The position numbers were made by a program, and so were the translations under genes. A stretch of DNA of 64,000 bases from Psychrobacter pacificensis (GTDB lineage Bacteria; Pseudomonadota; Gammaproteobacteria; Pseudomonadales; Moraxellaceae). Positions 9,556-18,964 of this stretch are shown piece by piece; the first letter of the stretch is position 1; each line of letters begins with the position of its first letter. The stretch covers positions 17,721-81,720 of the forward strand of contig NZ_FNAL01000013.1 of assembly GCF_900101915.1 (NCBI RefSeq). The letters are read 5' to 3'. Under the pieces are notes generated by a model that searched no databases, was not told the DNA's origin, and saw only the letters and a list, made by a program, of their open reading frames with translations.

Positions 9556-9831
9556 ATGAGTACCGACCCTTATCACAGCTTACTGAGTCATCTGGCAAAC
9601 TGTACTGATAGCACAGAGATTGAAAAGCTACTCAGTGCCCTGCTGACAGATAAAGAGCAGCATGATATTGCTAACCGCATTCGTATCTTTGACTTGCTTG
9701 ATCGAGGTATCACGCAGCGTGACATCTCTGAGCAACTAGGCGTTGGTATTGCTACTGTCTCTCGCGGTGCTAGAGCCATGCACAGCCATGATGTGAGTGC
9801 ATTACTTGCGACTCATAGAGAACGGTCTTAA
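9556..9831 (+). CDS. trpR: Trp operon repressor TrpR
   Basis: A 91-residue protein of the TrpR superfamily. An N-terminal helical part with LLSALLTDKEQHDIANRIRI is followed by a helix-turn-helix with QRDISEQLGVGIATVSRGAR at about residues 54-73, the conserved DNA-reading part of TrpR. TrpR binds L-tryptophan and then represses tryptophan synthesis genes as a dimer. Its position directly before a TrpE/TrpG pair on the same strand supports the name. The length is slightly short against E. coli TrpR (108), mostly at the N-terminus. Confidence 0.82.
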   Translation: MSTDPYHSLLSHLANCTDSTEIEKLLSALLTDKEQHDIANRIRIFDLLDRGITQRDISEQLGVGIATVSRGARAMHSHDVSALLATHRERS

Positions 9832-9918
9832 ACCACCGATCCCAATACCGTTTACCCTTTTCCTCATTACTTTATTAATTGTTGATTGACACATATTTGA
9901 ACCATTTTGGACTTTATT

Positions 9919-11337
9919 ATGACTGCTAGTACGCCCATACATATCCAACCTGCACCTATCGATATCCCGAGCAAACCACAACGTATCAAGCTCACGCAAG
10001 ATATCGATTTTTTTGCATTATTCAAACGTATCGAGAGCGCTTTTGACACCTGTTATTTGCTCGAATCATTGGGCGAAGACAGTCACATCTCACGCCACCA
10101 TGCCATCGGCTTTGATCCTGTGACCACCATCGCTGCTATTGACCGTAATACGCTCGCTATCACGGACAATAAAACGGCTGAAACGACTCGTTATCAAACT
10201 GACAATCCTTATCAATTGCTCCGCGCCATCACGCCGCAGCACGTCATTGCCCGTGATCAAAGTGGCGGTCTCGTTGGTTATTTGGGCTATGACTGCGTCA
10301 ATTTTTTTGAGCCAAGCCTGACAGCCAAAGCCAGTGACGACTTTGAGCCATTTAAATTTGGCGTCTATTTAGATGGATTGACGCTCGATAAAATGACGGG
10401 TGAGATTTTCTACTTTTATTATCCAACCGCTCAGCAGAATAATCGTATCGAGCAAATCAAAGCCCTACTTGATGAGCCAGTTCCCAGCTACGAAGCGCCC
10501 ACCGTTGAATTTTTGGGCGATGGTATGAGTCAAGAGGAGCATGCCAAGGTAGTGATGCAGGTCAAAGAAGACATCATCTCTGGTCGTATCTTTCAGTGTG
10601 AGGTTGGGTTTAAGTCCAAATATCGTATTGCTGGCGACAAAATGCCCATCTACGAAAAATTGCGTACCGTGAACCCCTCGCCGCACATGTATTTTATGAA
10701 ATTTGCTCAGCAGTGCATTATTGGTGCTTCCCCTGAGCTACTGTTTCGCTTGCGTCAAGGCGAGATGGAAACTTACCCACTCGCAGGTACTGCCAAGCGT
10801 GGCGTCGATGTAGCAGAAGATCGCAAACTTGCTCGCGCCCTACTCAACGATGACAAAGAAATTGCCGAGCACAATATGCTGGTTGATTTGCATCGTAATG
10901 ATATTGGCCGAGTGGCGCGATTTGGCACGGTAAAAGTGCGTAGTTTGATGGACATCAAGCGCTTCTCGCACGTACAGCATATTTCCTCTGAGATCGTCGG
11001 CATCCTGCACCCTGACGAAGATATGTTCAGTGCCCTTGCCAGCAACTTCCCCGCTGGTACGTTATCAGGCGCTCCTAAGGTAGAGGCTATTAAGGTGATT
11101 AACGAGCTTGAACCAGATGGTCGCGGCGCGTATGGCGGCGCGCTGGGTTCATTTAACTTCAATGGTGATTGCATCTTTGCCATTCCAATTCGTAGCCTGT
11201 TTATCAGCGGCGAGTCAGCCTACGCGCAAACGTGCGGCGGCAATGTCTATGACTCAAACCCAGCGGATGAGTATCTAGAGATTCAGCGTAAGCTGTCGGC
11301 GATGAAAGTCGTATTAGACAGCTTTATGCAACCATAG
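9919..11337 (+). CDS. trpE: Anthranilate synthase component I
   Basis: A chorismate-binding enzyme making anthranilate from chorismate, with ammonia supplied by the TrpG-type partner encoded next. I start at the ATG at 9919 (472 residues); the frame is open to a TTG at 9907. The N-terminal LLES motif (in CYLLESLGEDSHISRH) is the tryptophan feedback site of TrpE and argues against PabB. The catalytic part has FQCEVGFKSKY, PSPHMYFM, GASPELL, PLAGTAKRG, DDKEIAEHNMLVDLHRNDIG, FPAGTLSGAPKVEA and GGALGSFN. The protein is shorter than enterobacterial TrpE. No trpD or trpC follows, so this is a compact EG unit next to trpR. Confidence 0.82.
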   Translation: MTASTPIHIQPAPIDIPSKPQRIKLTQDIDFFALFKRIESAFDTCYLLESLGEDSHISRHHAIGFDPVTTIAAIDRNTLAITDNKTAETTRYQTDNPYQLLRAITPQHVIARDQSGGLVGYLGYDCVNFFEPSLTAKASDDFEPFKFGVYLDGLTLDKMTGEIFYFYYPTAQQNNRIEQIKALLDEPVPSYEAPTVEFLGDGMSQEEHAKVVMQVKEDIISGRIFQCEVGFKSKYRIAGDKMPIYEKLRTVNPSPHMYFMKFAQQCIIGASPELLFRLRQGEMETYPLAGTAKRGVDVAEDRKLARALLNDDKEIAEHNMLVDLHRNDIGRVARFGTVKVRSLMDIKRFSHVQHISSEIVGILHPDEDMFSALASNFPAGTLSGAPKVEAIKVINELEPDGRGAYGGALGSFNFNGDCIFAIPIRSLFISGESAYAQTCGGNVYDSNPADEYLEIQRKLSAMKVVLDSFMQP

Positions 11338-11370
11338 TTACCCCTATTTTTATCAAAGAGTTTATGACCC

Positions 11371-12018
11371 ATGAATGTTTTAATTATCGATAACTACGAC
11401 TCGTTTACCTTCAATCTGTACCAATATGTCGGCGAGATTTTGCAAACCTTGAGCGATGATAAAGAAACCAGCGTCACCGTGAAGCGCAATAATGAGATTA
11501 CCCTCGCAGAGGTAGAAGCAATGAATCTGGATAGAATCATCATTTCACCTGGCCCTGGCTCCCCTGATGATCCTGCCTATTTTGGTATATGTAGCGAGGT
11601 CATCGAGAAACTGGGCAAAACTGTGCCACTACTGGGCGTGTGCCTCGGTATGCAAGGTATCGCGCATGTGTTCGGCGGCGATGTGATACGCGCTAGTGTG
11701 CCGATGCATGGCAAGGTCTCATCGATTCGCCATGATGGTAAGGGTATCTATCAGGGCTTGCCGCAAGCGCTTGAAATCATGCGCTATCACTCACTGGTGG
11801 TCAAAGCCGACACTCTACCCGACTGCTTGCAGATTACCTCAGTCGTCGCCAATGACGAGCGAGCGACATTAAGCTTTGATGAATCTGCGCTGACGGGCGA
11901 TGAAATTATGGGACTAAAGCACAAAGACTATCCAATTCAAGGCGTGCAATTTCACCCAGAATCGTTTGCCACTGAAGGCGCTAAGCGTTTGCTGAGTAAT
12001 TTTTTACTGCAGGTGTAA
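11371..12018 (+). CDS. trpG: Anthranilate/aminodeoxychorismate synthase glutamine amidotransferase
   Basis: A 215-residue class I glutamine amidotransferase. It starts with NVLIIDNYDSFTFNLYQYV, has the oxyanion region ISPGPGSPDD, the nucleophile Cys in LLGVCLGMQG (about residue 93) and the catalytic His/Glu in VQFHPESF near residue 195. It hydrolyses glutamine and channels ammonia to TrpE. The same protein may also serve PabB for folate synthesis, as in many bacteria. It follows trpE by 33 bp, so the two are probably co-transcribed. A 20-residue insertion near residue 165-185 (NDERATLSFDESALTGDEI) is somewhat longer than in typical TrpG. Confidence 0.85.
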   Translation: MNVLIIDNYDSFTFNLYQYVGEILQTLSDDKETSVTVKRNNEITLAEVEAMNLDRIIISPGPGSPDDPAYFGICSEVIEKLGKTVPLLGVCLGMQGIAHVFGGDVIRASVPMHGKVSSIRHDGKGIYQGLPQALEIMRYHSLVVKADTLPDCLQITSVVANDERATLSFDESALTGDEIMGLKHKDYPIQGVQFHPESFATEGAKRLLSNFLLQV

Positions 12019-12123
12019 ATGCTACTATCCAGCCACGTCTTCCATTTTAAATAATAGTCGATTGAATTTAGACCACGCCCTAGTAGCAGTTTATAATCTT
12101 TTAATGATAGACTAAAAGAACAA

Positions 12124-12155
12124 ACAAAAGACAGCCCTTGAACCGGTTGTCTTTT
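12124..12155 (+). terminator. Hairpin terminator after trpG
   Basis: AAAAGACAGCC pairs with GGTTGTCTTTT around a short loop (CTTGAACC) and the stem ends in a T run. It lies 106 bp after trpG and before the EamA gene on the same strand. Confidence 0.65.
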
Positions 12156-12240
12156 CTTATTGCAATATGGCTTGGTGCCTTTACATCACAGGCACTCTGG
12201 CAATAGCCCAATGTCATTTAGATCGTAAGAAGAACTCAGT

Positions 12241-13194
12241 ATGGCAAATCTTGAAAGCACAGCGGCGATACACTCGCATCAGTCATGGATAGGCATTGTC
12301 CAAATCATCACCGCGGCAACCTGCTGGGGGACGCTTGGAATATTCTCAACCTACCTCAATCAAATGGGCTTTAGTGGTTGGCAAGTCACGATATTACGCA
12401 TTGTGACGGCAGCAGTGATTATCTTAGCCATGCTACCGACCCTATGGCCACAGCTGATCAAACTACGACCCAAGCAGTGGTTTGGGTTGGCACTTCAGTC
12501 CTTGATTGGTGTGCTGGGGATGTCCGTCTGCTATTTTTTTGCTGTCAGTTATGTTGGTGCGGGCCCTGCGGTAGCCCTGCTGTATACCGCGCCTGTGTTT
12601 AGCCTGCTATTCTCAAAGTTTTTGCTCAGTGAGTCCATTACGCGAAAATCTATCGCGCTGGCATTCATGGCGGTTTTTGGGGTTGGGTTGACGATGCTGG
12701 GTGAGCAAGCAGAGGTCAATTGGGGTGTTTTGCTCGGGTTGGCAGCAGGGATGTGCTACTCCTTATACGGCGTGCTCGGCAAGCGCGCGATGCATGACGC
12801 GCATCCAGCTCCTTTGGTGTTTTTTACCTCTGTGATCATCAGCGCGTGCGGGCTGCTACTACTACCCGAAACGTATCACACCTATGAGCAGCTAATGTCG
12901 TTACCACTACTGACTTGGGGCTATGTGTTAGGGCTGTCGCTCTTGGGTACAGTCGTGCCCTTTGGCCTGTATATGAAAGCATTAGAGAAGCTGCCTGCCT
13001 CGCGTGCTTCTGTTTTTACCATTTTTGAGCCGTTGACGGCGATTGCGCTGGCAATGATACTGCTACATCAAGCTCTGTCTTGGATTCAATATCTGGGCGT
13101 AACGCTGATTTTGCTGGCGGCGTTGTTAAATGCAGTGGTTAATGGCACAACCACGCGCGTCCCTCGCTGGCTTAAAAGACGGCAAACGGTCTAG
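12241..13194 (+). CDS. EamA-type (DMT superfamily) transporter
   Basis: A 317-residue inner-membrane protein with about ten hydrophobic helices arranged as two EamA repeats. The first repeat begins IGIVQIITAATCWGTLGIFS with the conserved WG pair, and the second begins WGVLLGLAAGMCYSLYGVLG. The end has SVFTIFEPLTAIALAMILL, the usual last-repeat pattern (EP motif). The family exports amino acids, metabolites or purines; the substrate cannot be read here. It stands alone between the trp set and the amino-acid ABC transporter, with hairpin terminators on both sides. Confidence 0.85.
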   Translation: MANLESTAAIHSHQSWIGIVQIITAATCWGTLGIFSTYLNQMGFSGWQVTILRIVTAAVIILAMLPTLWPQLIKLRPKQWFGLALQSLIGVLGMSVCYFFAVSYVGAGPAVALLYTAPVFSLLFSKFLLSESITRKSIALAFMAVFGVGLTMLGEQAEVNWGVLLGLAAGMCYSLYGVLGKRAMHDAHPAPLVFFTSVIISACGLLLLPETYHTYEQLMSLPLLTWGYVLGLSLLGTVVPFGLYMKALEKLPASRASVFTIFEPLTAIALAMILLHQALSWIQYLGVTLILLAALLNAVVNGTTTRVPRWLKRRQTV

Positions 13195-13261
13195 CCTTGT
13201 TATTTGGTTGTCTGGCAGGGTGCGATAACCAAATTTGGATTAAAAAACGACGCAATAGATA

Positions 13262-13330
13262 AACTTTATTAAAAGGTATTTTTCTCGCTTGCTGTATCTC
13301 CGCTGACAGAGACTACGTAAAATTTATCCC
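13262..13330. repeat. Diverged copy of an intergenic repeat (copy A)
   Basis: The segment around 13280-13324 aligns without gaps to 48128-48172: a near-identical block TTTTCTCGCTTGCTGT (versus TTTTCTTGCTTGCTGT), followed by a less similar half containing CAGAG, CT, CG and AAAAT at the same spacing. By eye about three quarters of 45 positions agree. It suggests a short interspersed repeat. Confidence 0.45.
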
Positions 13331-13356
13331 AAACCGTCAAACTCAAATTATAGACA

Positions 13357-13385
13357 CAAAAAAAGCCCTCAATGGGCTTCTTTCT
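13357..13385. terminator. Bidirectional hairpin terminator
   Basis: AGCCC-TCAAT-GGGCT (13364-13378) is preceded by an A run and followed by TCTTTCT. It separates the plus-strand EamA gene from the convergent ABC transporter operon. Confidence 0.75.
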
Positions 13386-13415
13386 AACTAAACATATTGC
13401 AACGATATAAATCGC

Positions 13416-14159
13416 TTACTGCTCGATACGCTGCAAAAATGCCTGCGTACGCGGATGCGTTGAGTCTTCAAATAACTGCTTAGCGCTGCCCTCTTCGACG
13501 ACAACGCCGTCTTCGATCAAGACCACGTGGTCGGCAACGTCACGGGCAAAATTGATTTCGTGAGTGACCACGACCATCGTCCAGCCTTCTGACGCCAACT
13601 GCTTCATCGTCTCAAGCACATCTTGTACCAGCTCTGGATCAAGCGCGGACGTTGGCTCATCAAACAATAACAATGAAGGCTCAATCGCGAGCGCACGGGC
13701 GATGCCAATACGCTGCTGCTGACCACCAGATAGCTGGAACGGGTACAGCTCAGCTTTGTCCGCCAGTCCGACTTTTTCAAGCAATACCAGCGCGTCTTTA
13801 CGCATCTCAGCCTTGTTTTTACCTTGTACCACTGTCGGGCCGAGCATGAGATTTTCGATCGCAGTCTTGTGCGGAAACAAATTATAAGACTGAAACACCA
13901 TACCTGATTTGCGCTGCAAAGCGAGCAGCGTTTTTTTGCTTGGCTTAGTCGCAAAGTCAACTTTTAAGCTGTCATCATCAAATGCAATGACACCTTTATC
14001 AGGAATCTCCAGCGCATTGAGACAGCGCAAAAACGTGGTTTTACCCGATCCTGAAGGTCCTAATATGACGACCACCTTACCTTTATTGATGGTCAAGTCG
14101 ATGCCTTTTAGCACCTGATTGCCACCAAAGGCTTTATGAATATTAGTGACTTTGATCAT
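13416..14159 (-). CDS. Polar amino-acid ABC transporter ATP-binding protein
   Basis: A 247-residue ABC ATPase of the GlnQ/HisP/TcyN group. Walker A is GPSGSGKT (34-41), the signature is LSGGQQQRIGIARAL, Walker B is LLLFDEPTSALD, and the switch histidine is in VVVTHE. It hydrolyses ATP for the permease encoded just upstream in the transcript. An AGGAA lies a few bases before the ATG. It is the last gene of a binding protein-permease-ATPase operon on the minus strand. Confidence 0.88.
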   Translation of the reverse strand: MIKVTNIHKAFGGNQVLKGIDLTINKGKVVVILGPSGSGKTTFLRCLNALEIPDKGVIAFDDDSLKVDFATKPSKKTLLALQRKSGMVFQSYNLFPHKTAIENLMLGPTVVQGKNKAEMRKDALVLLEKVGLADKAELYPFQLSGGQQQRIGIARALAIEPSLLLFDEPTSALDPELVQDVLETMKQLASEGWTMVVVTHEINFARDVADHVVLIEDGVVVEEGSAKQLFEDSTHPRTQAFLQRIEQ

Positions 14160-14235
14160 AAAAATTCCTGTTGTGCTGGTCTATATGTACGATGGTCGGT
14201 TGCTAAGCGCTCTTGTCAAGCAGCTCAGCTATGAC

Positions 14236-14973
14236 TTACTTTGCCACGTAACGGTCTAATCGAGTCTCAAGCTTGCCTTGGATAAAGGTCAAGAACAGAC
14301 AGATACCCCAATAAATAATCGCCGCTTCGGTATACACCAGCATAAATTCATAGTTACGTGCTGTGATGATCTGCGCTTGTTTAAACAGCTCAGTGACCAA
14401 TACCAGTGATGCAAGTGAAGTGTCTTTTACTAGACTGATAAAGGTATTAGACAATGGCGGCACTGACACGCGCAGCGCTTGCGGTAAAATCACATGACGA
14501 AATGTCTGTAGATACGTCAAGCCGACCGTTGAACCCGCTTCCCATTGCCCTTTTGGAATCGACAAAATCGAGGCACGCACCGTCTCTGATGCATACGCAC
14601 CAATATTGAGCGAGAATGCAATGATCGCTGAAGGAAACGGATCGAGCTTGACGCCTACACTTGGTAAACCGTAGAAAATAATAAACAGCTGAACCAGCAT
14701 CGGTGTACCACGAATCGCGGATACATAGATACGAGCCAATCGATAAATAATCTCATGGAACCAACCAGTACGCGGTACGATTCGAATCAATGCGACGGTC
14801 AGGGCAATGGCCATACCGATAGAAAACGATATCAGCGCCAGCGGTATCGAATAATAGATACCGCCTTTGAGCATTGGCCAAAACGACGAGATGACGATCT
14901 GCGCCCGATCAGGACTTATAAATGGCAATAATGCCAATAGTTCTGCAAGCACAGACGTGATAGAAGCCAACAT
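14236..14973 (-). CDS. Polar amino-acid ABC transporter permease
   Basis: A 245-residue HisM/GlnP/TcyL-type inner-membrane permease. It has a hydrophobic segment at about 33-57 ([20 protein letters not shown]), the [18 protein letters not shown] motif, and the ATPase-contact loop [22 protein letters not shown]. Its ATG overlaps the stop codon of the binding-protein gene by one base (TAATG), a sign of translational coupling. The gap to the ATPase gene is about 75 bp. Confidence 0.87.
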   Translation of the reverse strand: MLASITSVLAELLALLPFISPDRAQIVISSFWPMLKGGIYYSIPLALISFSIGMAIALTVALIRIVPRTGWFHEIIYRLARIYVSAIRGTPMLVQLFIIFYGLPSVGVKLDPFPSAIIAFSLNIGAYASETVRASILSIPKGQWEAGSTVGLTYLQTFRHVILPQALRVSVPPLSNTFISLVKDTSLASLVLVTELFKQAQIITARNYEFMLVYTEAAIIYWGICLFLTFIQGKLETRLDRYVAK

Positions 14974-15809
14974 TACTTCTGCTGACTTACATCAGCACCA
15001 AAGAACTCTTCGCTAAGCTTGGTGAGTGTACCATCAGCGGCGAGTGCGGCCATTGCTTCATCCAATTTTGCCACCACTTCATCGTTGCCTTTGATAAGCA
15101 CGAGACCTGAGCCTGTTTGTTCACTTGGTGGGGCTGTCAGTTTGATCTCAAGATCAGAATCTGGGAATTTTTTGAGATAATCAAGCACGGCTAGATTGTC
15201 ATTCATTGTAAAGTCAGCGCGGTCTTGCTTCACCAATTGAATCGCTTGTGCCATACCATCGACAGGGACGATTTCTGCGCCGTATTTTTCTGCCAGCTCG
15301 CCGTAGTTACTGCTGAGTGATTGAGCCGTACGTAAGCCTTTTAGGCCATCCCAAGAGCTATAACGGTTGTCATCAGTCGGTGCCAATGCAACCGCGCCTG
15401 ACCAGCTATAAGCCATAGATTTGTCATATTTAGCTTGACGCTCAGGCGTCGTTAAGCTGACTTGGTTGGCCACCATATCAAAGCGTTTTGAATCCAAACC
15501 TGCTAGCATCGCATCCCACTGAGTCTCTTTAAACTCAACGTCTACGCCTAGCTTGTCAGCGACCGCACGCGTCACTTCGACGTCATAGCCTGTCAGCTTG
15601 CCACTCTCATCATGATAGGTAAATGGAGGATATGTACCCTCTGTACCGACGTTAATGGTGCCGCCGTTATTGATACGTTGCAGCAAATCAGAACCGCCAG
15701 TCGAGGTGGTGTCAGTGGCAGTAGTGTCAGCTTCATTAGTATTAGACTGACCACAAGCGGCAAGTAACACAGTACTAGCAGCAAGGGCTAAAAGAGTACG
15801 ACGTTTCAT
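14973..15809 (-). CDS. Amino-acid ABC transporter substrate-binding lipoprotein (FliY/TcyJ-like)
   Basis: A 278-residue periplasmic binding protein (family 3). The N-terminus [20 protein letters not shown] carries a lipobox (LLAAC), so it is probably lipid-anchored, followed by a Thr/Ser/Asp-rich linker. The ligand-binding signature is [20 protein letters not shown] then [15 protein letters not shown], very similar to cystine-binding FliY, with the [17 protein letters not shown] block. Cystine is therefore the best guess. Adjacency to the hut genes makes histidine a possible alternative. It is the first gene of its operon, with a 342-bp leader toward hutC. Confidence 0.83.
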   Translation of the reverse strand: MKRRTLLALAASTVLLAACGQSNTNEADTTATDTTSTGGSDLLQRINNGGTINVGTEGTYPPFTYHDESGKLTGYDVEVTRAVADKLGVDVEFKETQWDAMLAGLDSKRFDMVANQVSLTTPERQAKYDKSMAYSWSGAVALAPTDDNRYSSWDGLKGLRTAQSLSSNYGELAEKYGAEIVPVDGMAQAIQLVKQDRADFTMNDNLAVLDYLKKFPDSDLEIKLTAPPSEQTGSGLVLIKGNDEVVAKLDEAMAALAADGTLTKLSEEFFGADVSQQK

Positions 15810-15883
15810 AAGACGTCCTTATAAAAGTAGATGAATGAGATAAAAGGGTTTACATGAAAACAGTTAGCGCCAATAAATAGGGA

Positions 15884-15934
15884 AAAGCCGATACAAAAGG
15901 GCAATATAATAATCGCCCTGCAACATTCGGCTTT
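15884..15934 (-). terminator. Nested hairpin between hutC and the ABC transporter operon
   Basis: An outer 8-bp perfect stem (AAAGCCGA at 15884-15891 with TCGGCTTT at 15927-15934) encloses an inner stem AGGGC/GCCCT (15898-15902 with 15915-15919). On the minus strand the outer stem ends in a short T run, so it can end hutC transcription. It also lies about 75-125 bp upstream of the binding-protein start and could be a structured leader. The remainder of 15810-16151 shows nothing else I recognise. Confidence 0.5.
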
Positions 15935-16151
15935 GGTTGCTCGATTTGAGGTTAGTCAGCATATTTTTCAATGCTGCGACCCTGTTATTTTCGAATTTTT
16001 ATAGCGTATGATCATTCAATAGGCAGCCGATCAGACGTTCATAGTTGCTACTGGATCAATCGCTGCTCATAAATATAATATCTTACTTTAGATAAAAAAG
16101 CGTACAAACTCCGTGAGCGTGCGTCAGGTAATGACCGCCATTAGCGCAAAA

Positions 16152-16895
16152 CTACAACTCACCTGAGAATTGATAGCGATCACCAGCATGCCACATCTTG
16201 ACAAAGGTGACGACTTGACCGGCTGAATAAGTCTGGCGACGCAATACCAATGTCGGCGACTGCGGCGCAATCTGCAACGCATCTGCCACCTCGTTTGGTG
16301 CTGCAAGCGCACGTATGGTGTAGCTGCCACTCTCTAGCGGTATTTTGGCAACCAAATAATCACTGGTATTGACCACGGTAAAATCCTGATCAATAAAATG
16401 TGGCACTTTTTTGGCATCAACCCAGCGCTCTTCGAATTGTATGGGCTGACCATCTGCAACGTGAATGATTTTCACCTCATATAAAATCGGTGCATCACTA
16501 GCGTCTGTATGAGTCACGGTAGCCATTTCATCAATACCAAACTTACGGCGCAACTCATCATCGAGCATAGCAGCAGTCACCGCGCGCTTACTCACCACTT
16601 TTGCTTCATAATCGCGATTGGCAGATTTGAGATCCTCTGCGATATTACGCACTTCTACAAAGGTATGGTTGAATTGCTGCTGCGCGACAAAGGTTCCTGA
16701 GCCTTGACGCCGCTCCAATACACGCTCTTCGCTTAGCTCTTTGAGCGCGCGATTCACCGTCATCCGTGAGACACCAAACTCTGTCGCCAGTGCCATTTCT
16801 GTAGAGATCGCACTGCCCGCTTGCCATTTGCCAGAGTGAATATTGTCTAATATCGCATTTTTAATCCGCTGATACGCCGGAATCGTTTTTGTCAT
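16152..16895 (-). CDS. hutC: Histidine utilisation repressor HutC
   Basis: A 247-residue GntR-family regulator of the HutC subgroup. The N-terminal winged helix (residues 1-70) has YQRIKNAILDNIHSGKW, then LATEFGVSRMTVNRALKEL as the DNA-reading helices, and RRQGSGTFVA. A UTRA ligand domain follows (about 90-235) with HVADGQPIQFEERWV and the closing VVTFVKMWHAGDRYQFSGEL. HutC represses hut genes and is released by urocanate. It is divergent from hutU; the shared 290-bp gap has a TGTA-N2-TACA palindrome that fits the known HutC site. Confidence 0.88.
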   Translation of the reverse strand: MTKTIPAYQRIKNAILDNIHSGKWQAGSAISTEMALATEFGVSRMTVNRALKELSEERVLERRQGSGTFVAQQQFNHTFVEVRNIAEDLKSANRDYEAKVVSKRAVTAAMLDDELRRKFGIDEMATVTHTDASDAPILYEVKIIHVADGQPIQFEERWVDAKKVPHFIDQDFTVVNTSDYLVAKIPLESGSYTIRALAAPNEVADALQIAPQSPTLVLRRQTYSAGQVVTFVKMWHAGDRYQFSGEL

Positions 16896-17028
16896 ATTCG
16901 TTTTAAACCGTCAGTTCCGCTAATAAGAGTAGCGCCATAATATCACGACAATCATGCGAACTTTTATTCATATCACTCTATCAGTTATGCTCTTTTTTTT
17001 CATTAATTCTAATTCTTATCAAAAATCC

Positions 17029-17057
17029 TTGCATGAAAAAAGTATCTTTGATAATTT
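17029..17057 (+). promoter_or_regulatory. Putative sigma-70 promoter of hutUHGI
   Basis: TTGCAT (17029-17034) and TAATTT (17052-17057) are separated by exactly 17 bp, a good -35/-10 pair. The -10 overlaps the first bases of the proposed HutC operator. The transcript would have a leader of about 125 bp before the hutU start. Confidence 0.5.
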
Positions 17058-17067
17058 GTATATACAA
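17056..17067. promoter_or_regulatory. Putative HutC operator (palindrome)
   Basis: TTGTATATACAA is a perfect 12-bp palindrome containing TGTA-N2-TACA, the consensus reported for HutC in Pseudomonas. It lies between divergent hutC and hutU, overlapping the predicted hutU -10 element, so a bound repressor would block polymerase. Binding is inferred from sequence only. Confidence 0.7.
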
Positions 17068-17188
17068 CTTATAGCAAGTCTAAAAATCTTGATCTAGCTA
17101 CTCTATATTTCGATGCCTTTATAGACTGCCTATAAAACATTTACTCTGATTATTTTATCGCCCTATGAGCTACCACAAGGATATGACC

Positions 17189-18901
17189 ATGACTACTGAA
17201 AACGGAACCAACAATAAACTTACCCGCCGTGATGAGTCTCGCGATATCGCTGCGCCTACAGGCAGCACACTACATTGTAAAAGCTGGCTGACCGAAGCGC
17301 CGTATCGCATGCTGCAAAACAACCTACATCCTGATGTAGCAGAAAACCCAAAAAGTCTTGTGGTATACGGTGGTATCGGACGCGCCGCGCGTAACTGGGA
17401 GAGCTATGATCAAATCCTAGAGTCATTAAAAAAATTAGAAGATGACGAAACCTTACTCGTACAATCAGGCAAGCCTGTGGGCGTGTTTCAAACTCATGAG
17501 AACGCACCGCGCGTATTGATTGCCAACTCAAACCTAGTACCACGCTGGGCAACGTGGGAGCACTTCAATGAGCTCGATCGCAAAGACTTATTTATGTACG
17601 GACAGATGACCGCAGGTAGCTGGATTTATATCGGTACGCAAGGCATCGTGCAAGGCACATACGAGACTTTTGTTGAAGCGGGTCGTCAGCATTATAATGG
17701 CAGCTGGGAAGGTCGCTGGATTTTGACCGCAGGTCTTGGCGGTATGGGCGGCGCGCAGCCACTGGCCGCAACCTTTGCAGGCGCAACCTCATTGAACATC
17801 GAATGCCAGCAATCAAGCATCGATTTCCGTTTGCGCACGGGTTATGTCGATAAGCAAGCGCGCGATCTTGACCATGCTTATGAATTGATTGAGCAGCATA
17901 CCAAAGCAGGCGAGGCGATCTCTATCGCGCTACTTAGTAACGCTGCAGATATCTTGCCTGAAATCGTTAAGCGCGCTCGTGAAGGAGACATCAAACCTGA
18001 TTTGGTGACCGATCAAACCTCAGCGCACGACCTGATCAATGGCTATCTACCAAGCGGCTGGACTGTTGAAGAATGGAAGTCCGCTCAAGAAGATCCAGAG
18101 CAATATGCAGCTCTCACCAAAGCCGCTGCTGAGTCTTGTGCCGTACATGTCCAAGCGATTTTAGACTTGCAAGCGATGGATATTCCAGCGACCGATTACG
18201 GTAATAATATCCGTCAGGTGGCGTTCGATGAAGGGGTTGAGGATGCCTTTAATTTCCCCGGTTTTGTCCCTGCTTATATTCGTCCGCTGTTTTGCCAAGG
18301 CAAAGGTCCGTTCCGTTGGGTGGCGCTCTCAGGTGATCCAGAAGACATCTATAAGACCGATCAAAAAATCAAAGAGCTGTTCCCTGAAAACAAGCATATC
18401 CATCGCTGGCTCGATATGGCAAAAGAGCGTATTCAGTTCCAAGGCTTGCCTGCACGTATCTGCTGGTTGGGTCTGGGCGAGCGTGACAAAGCAGGTTTGG
18501 CATTTAATGAAATGGTCAAAAACGGTGAGCTAAAAGGCCCAATCGTGATTGGTCGTGACCACCTCGACACGGGCTCGGTCGCCAGCCCCAACCGCGAGAC
18601 CGAAAGCATGAAAGACGGCTCAGATGCGGTATCTGATTGGGCACTGTTGAACGGTATGCTAAACGTGGCAGGCGGCGCAACGTGGGTATCACTACATCAT
18701 GGCGGCGGTGTCGGCATGGGCTACTCGCAGCATTCAGGCATGGTCATCGTGGCGGACGGTACAGATGCCGCAGCCAAACGCTTGTCACGCGTATTGGTCA
18801 ATGACTGCGGCTCAGGCGTTATGCGTCATGCCGATGCAGGTTATGAGTTGGCGATTAAGACAGCGAAAGATTATGGTTTAAATCTGCCAATGATCAAATA
18901 G
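17189..18901 (+). CDS. hutU: Urocanate hydratase
   Basis: Second enzyme of histidine breakdown, converting urocanate to imidazolone propionate with bound NAD+. ATG codons occur in frame at 17165, 17183 and 17189. AAGG at 17177-17180 is correctly spaced (8 bp) only for 17189, giving 570 residues starting MTTENGTNN. Conserved blocks are [20 protein letters not shown], the NAD-binding [55 protein letters not shown] and the near-terminal [13 protein letters not shown]. It is the first gene of hutU-hutH-hutG-hutI. Confidence 0.93.
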   Translation: MTTENGTNNKLTRRDESRDIAAPTGSTLHCKSWLTEAPYRMLQNNLHPDVAENPKSLVVYGGIGRAARNWESYDQILESLKKLEDDETLLVQSGKPVGVFQTHENAPRVLIANSNLVPRWATWEHFNELDRKDLFMYGQMTAGSWIYIGTQGIVQGTYETFVEAGRQHYNGSWEGRWILTAGLGGMGGAQPLAATFAGATSLNIECQQSSIDFRLRTGYVDKQARDLDHAYELIEQHTKAGEAISIALLSNAADILPEIVKRAREGDIKPDLVTDQTSAHDLINGYLPSGWTVEEWKSAQEDPEQYAALTKAAAESCAVHVQAILDLQAMDIPATDYGNNIRQVAFDEGVEDAFNFPGFVPAYIRPLFCQGKGPFRWVALSGDPEDIYKTDQKIKELFPENKHIHRWLDMAKERIQFQGLPARICWLGLGERDKAGLAFNEMVKNGELKGPIVIGRDHLDTGSVASPNRETESMKDGSDAVSDWALLNGMLNVAGGATWVSLHHGGGVGMGYSQHSGMVIVADGTDAAAKRLSRVLVNDCGSGVMRHADAGYELAIKTAKDYGLNLPMIK

Positions 18902-18964
18902 TTTGAACTACCTTAATATTATAAAAACAAACACTTATATGACTATGCAACTAGGATTACCCTT

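Noticed and set aside
10773..11183. Antisense ORF of 136 codons in trpE
   Set aside because: Shadow of a strongly conserved catalytic region; Ser/Arg/Pro-rich translation.
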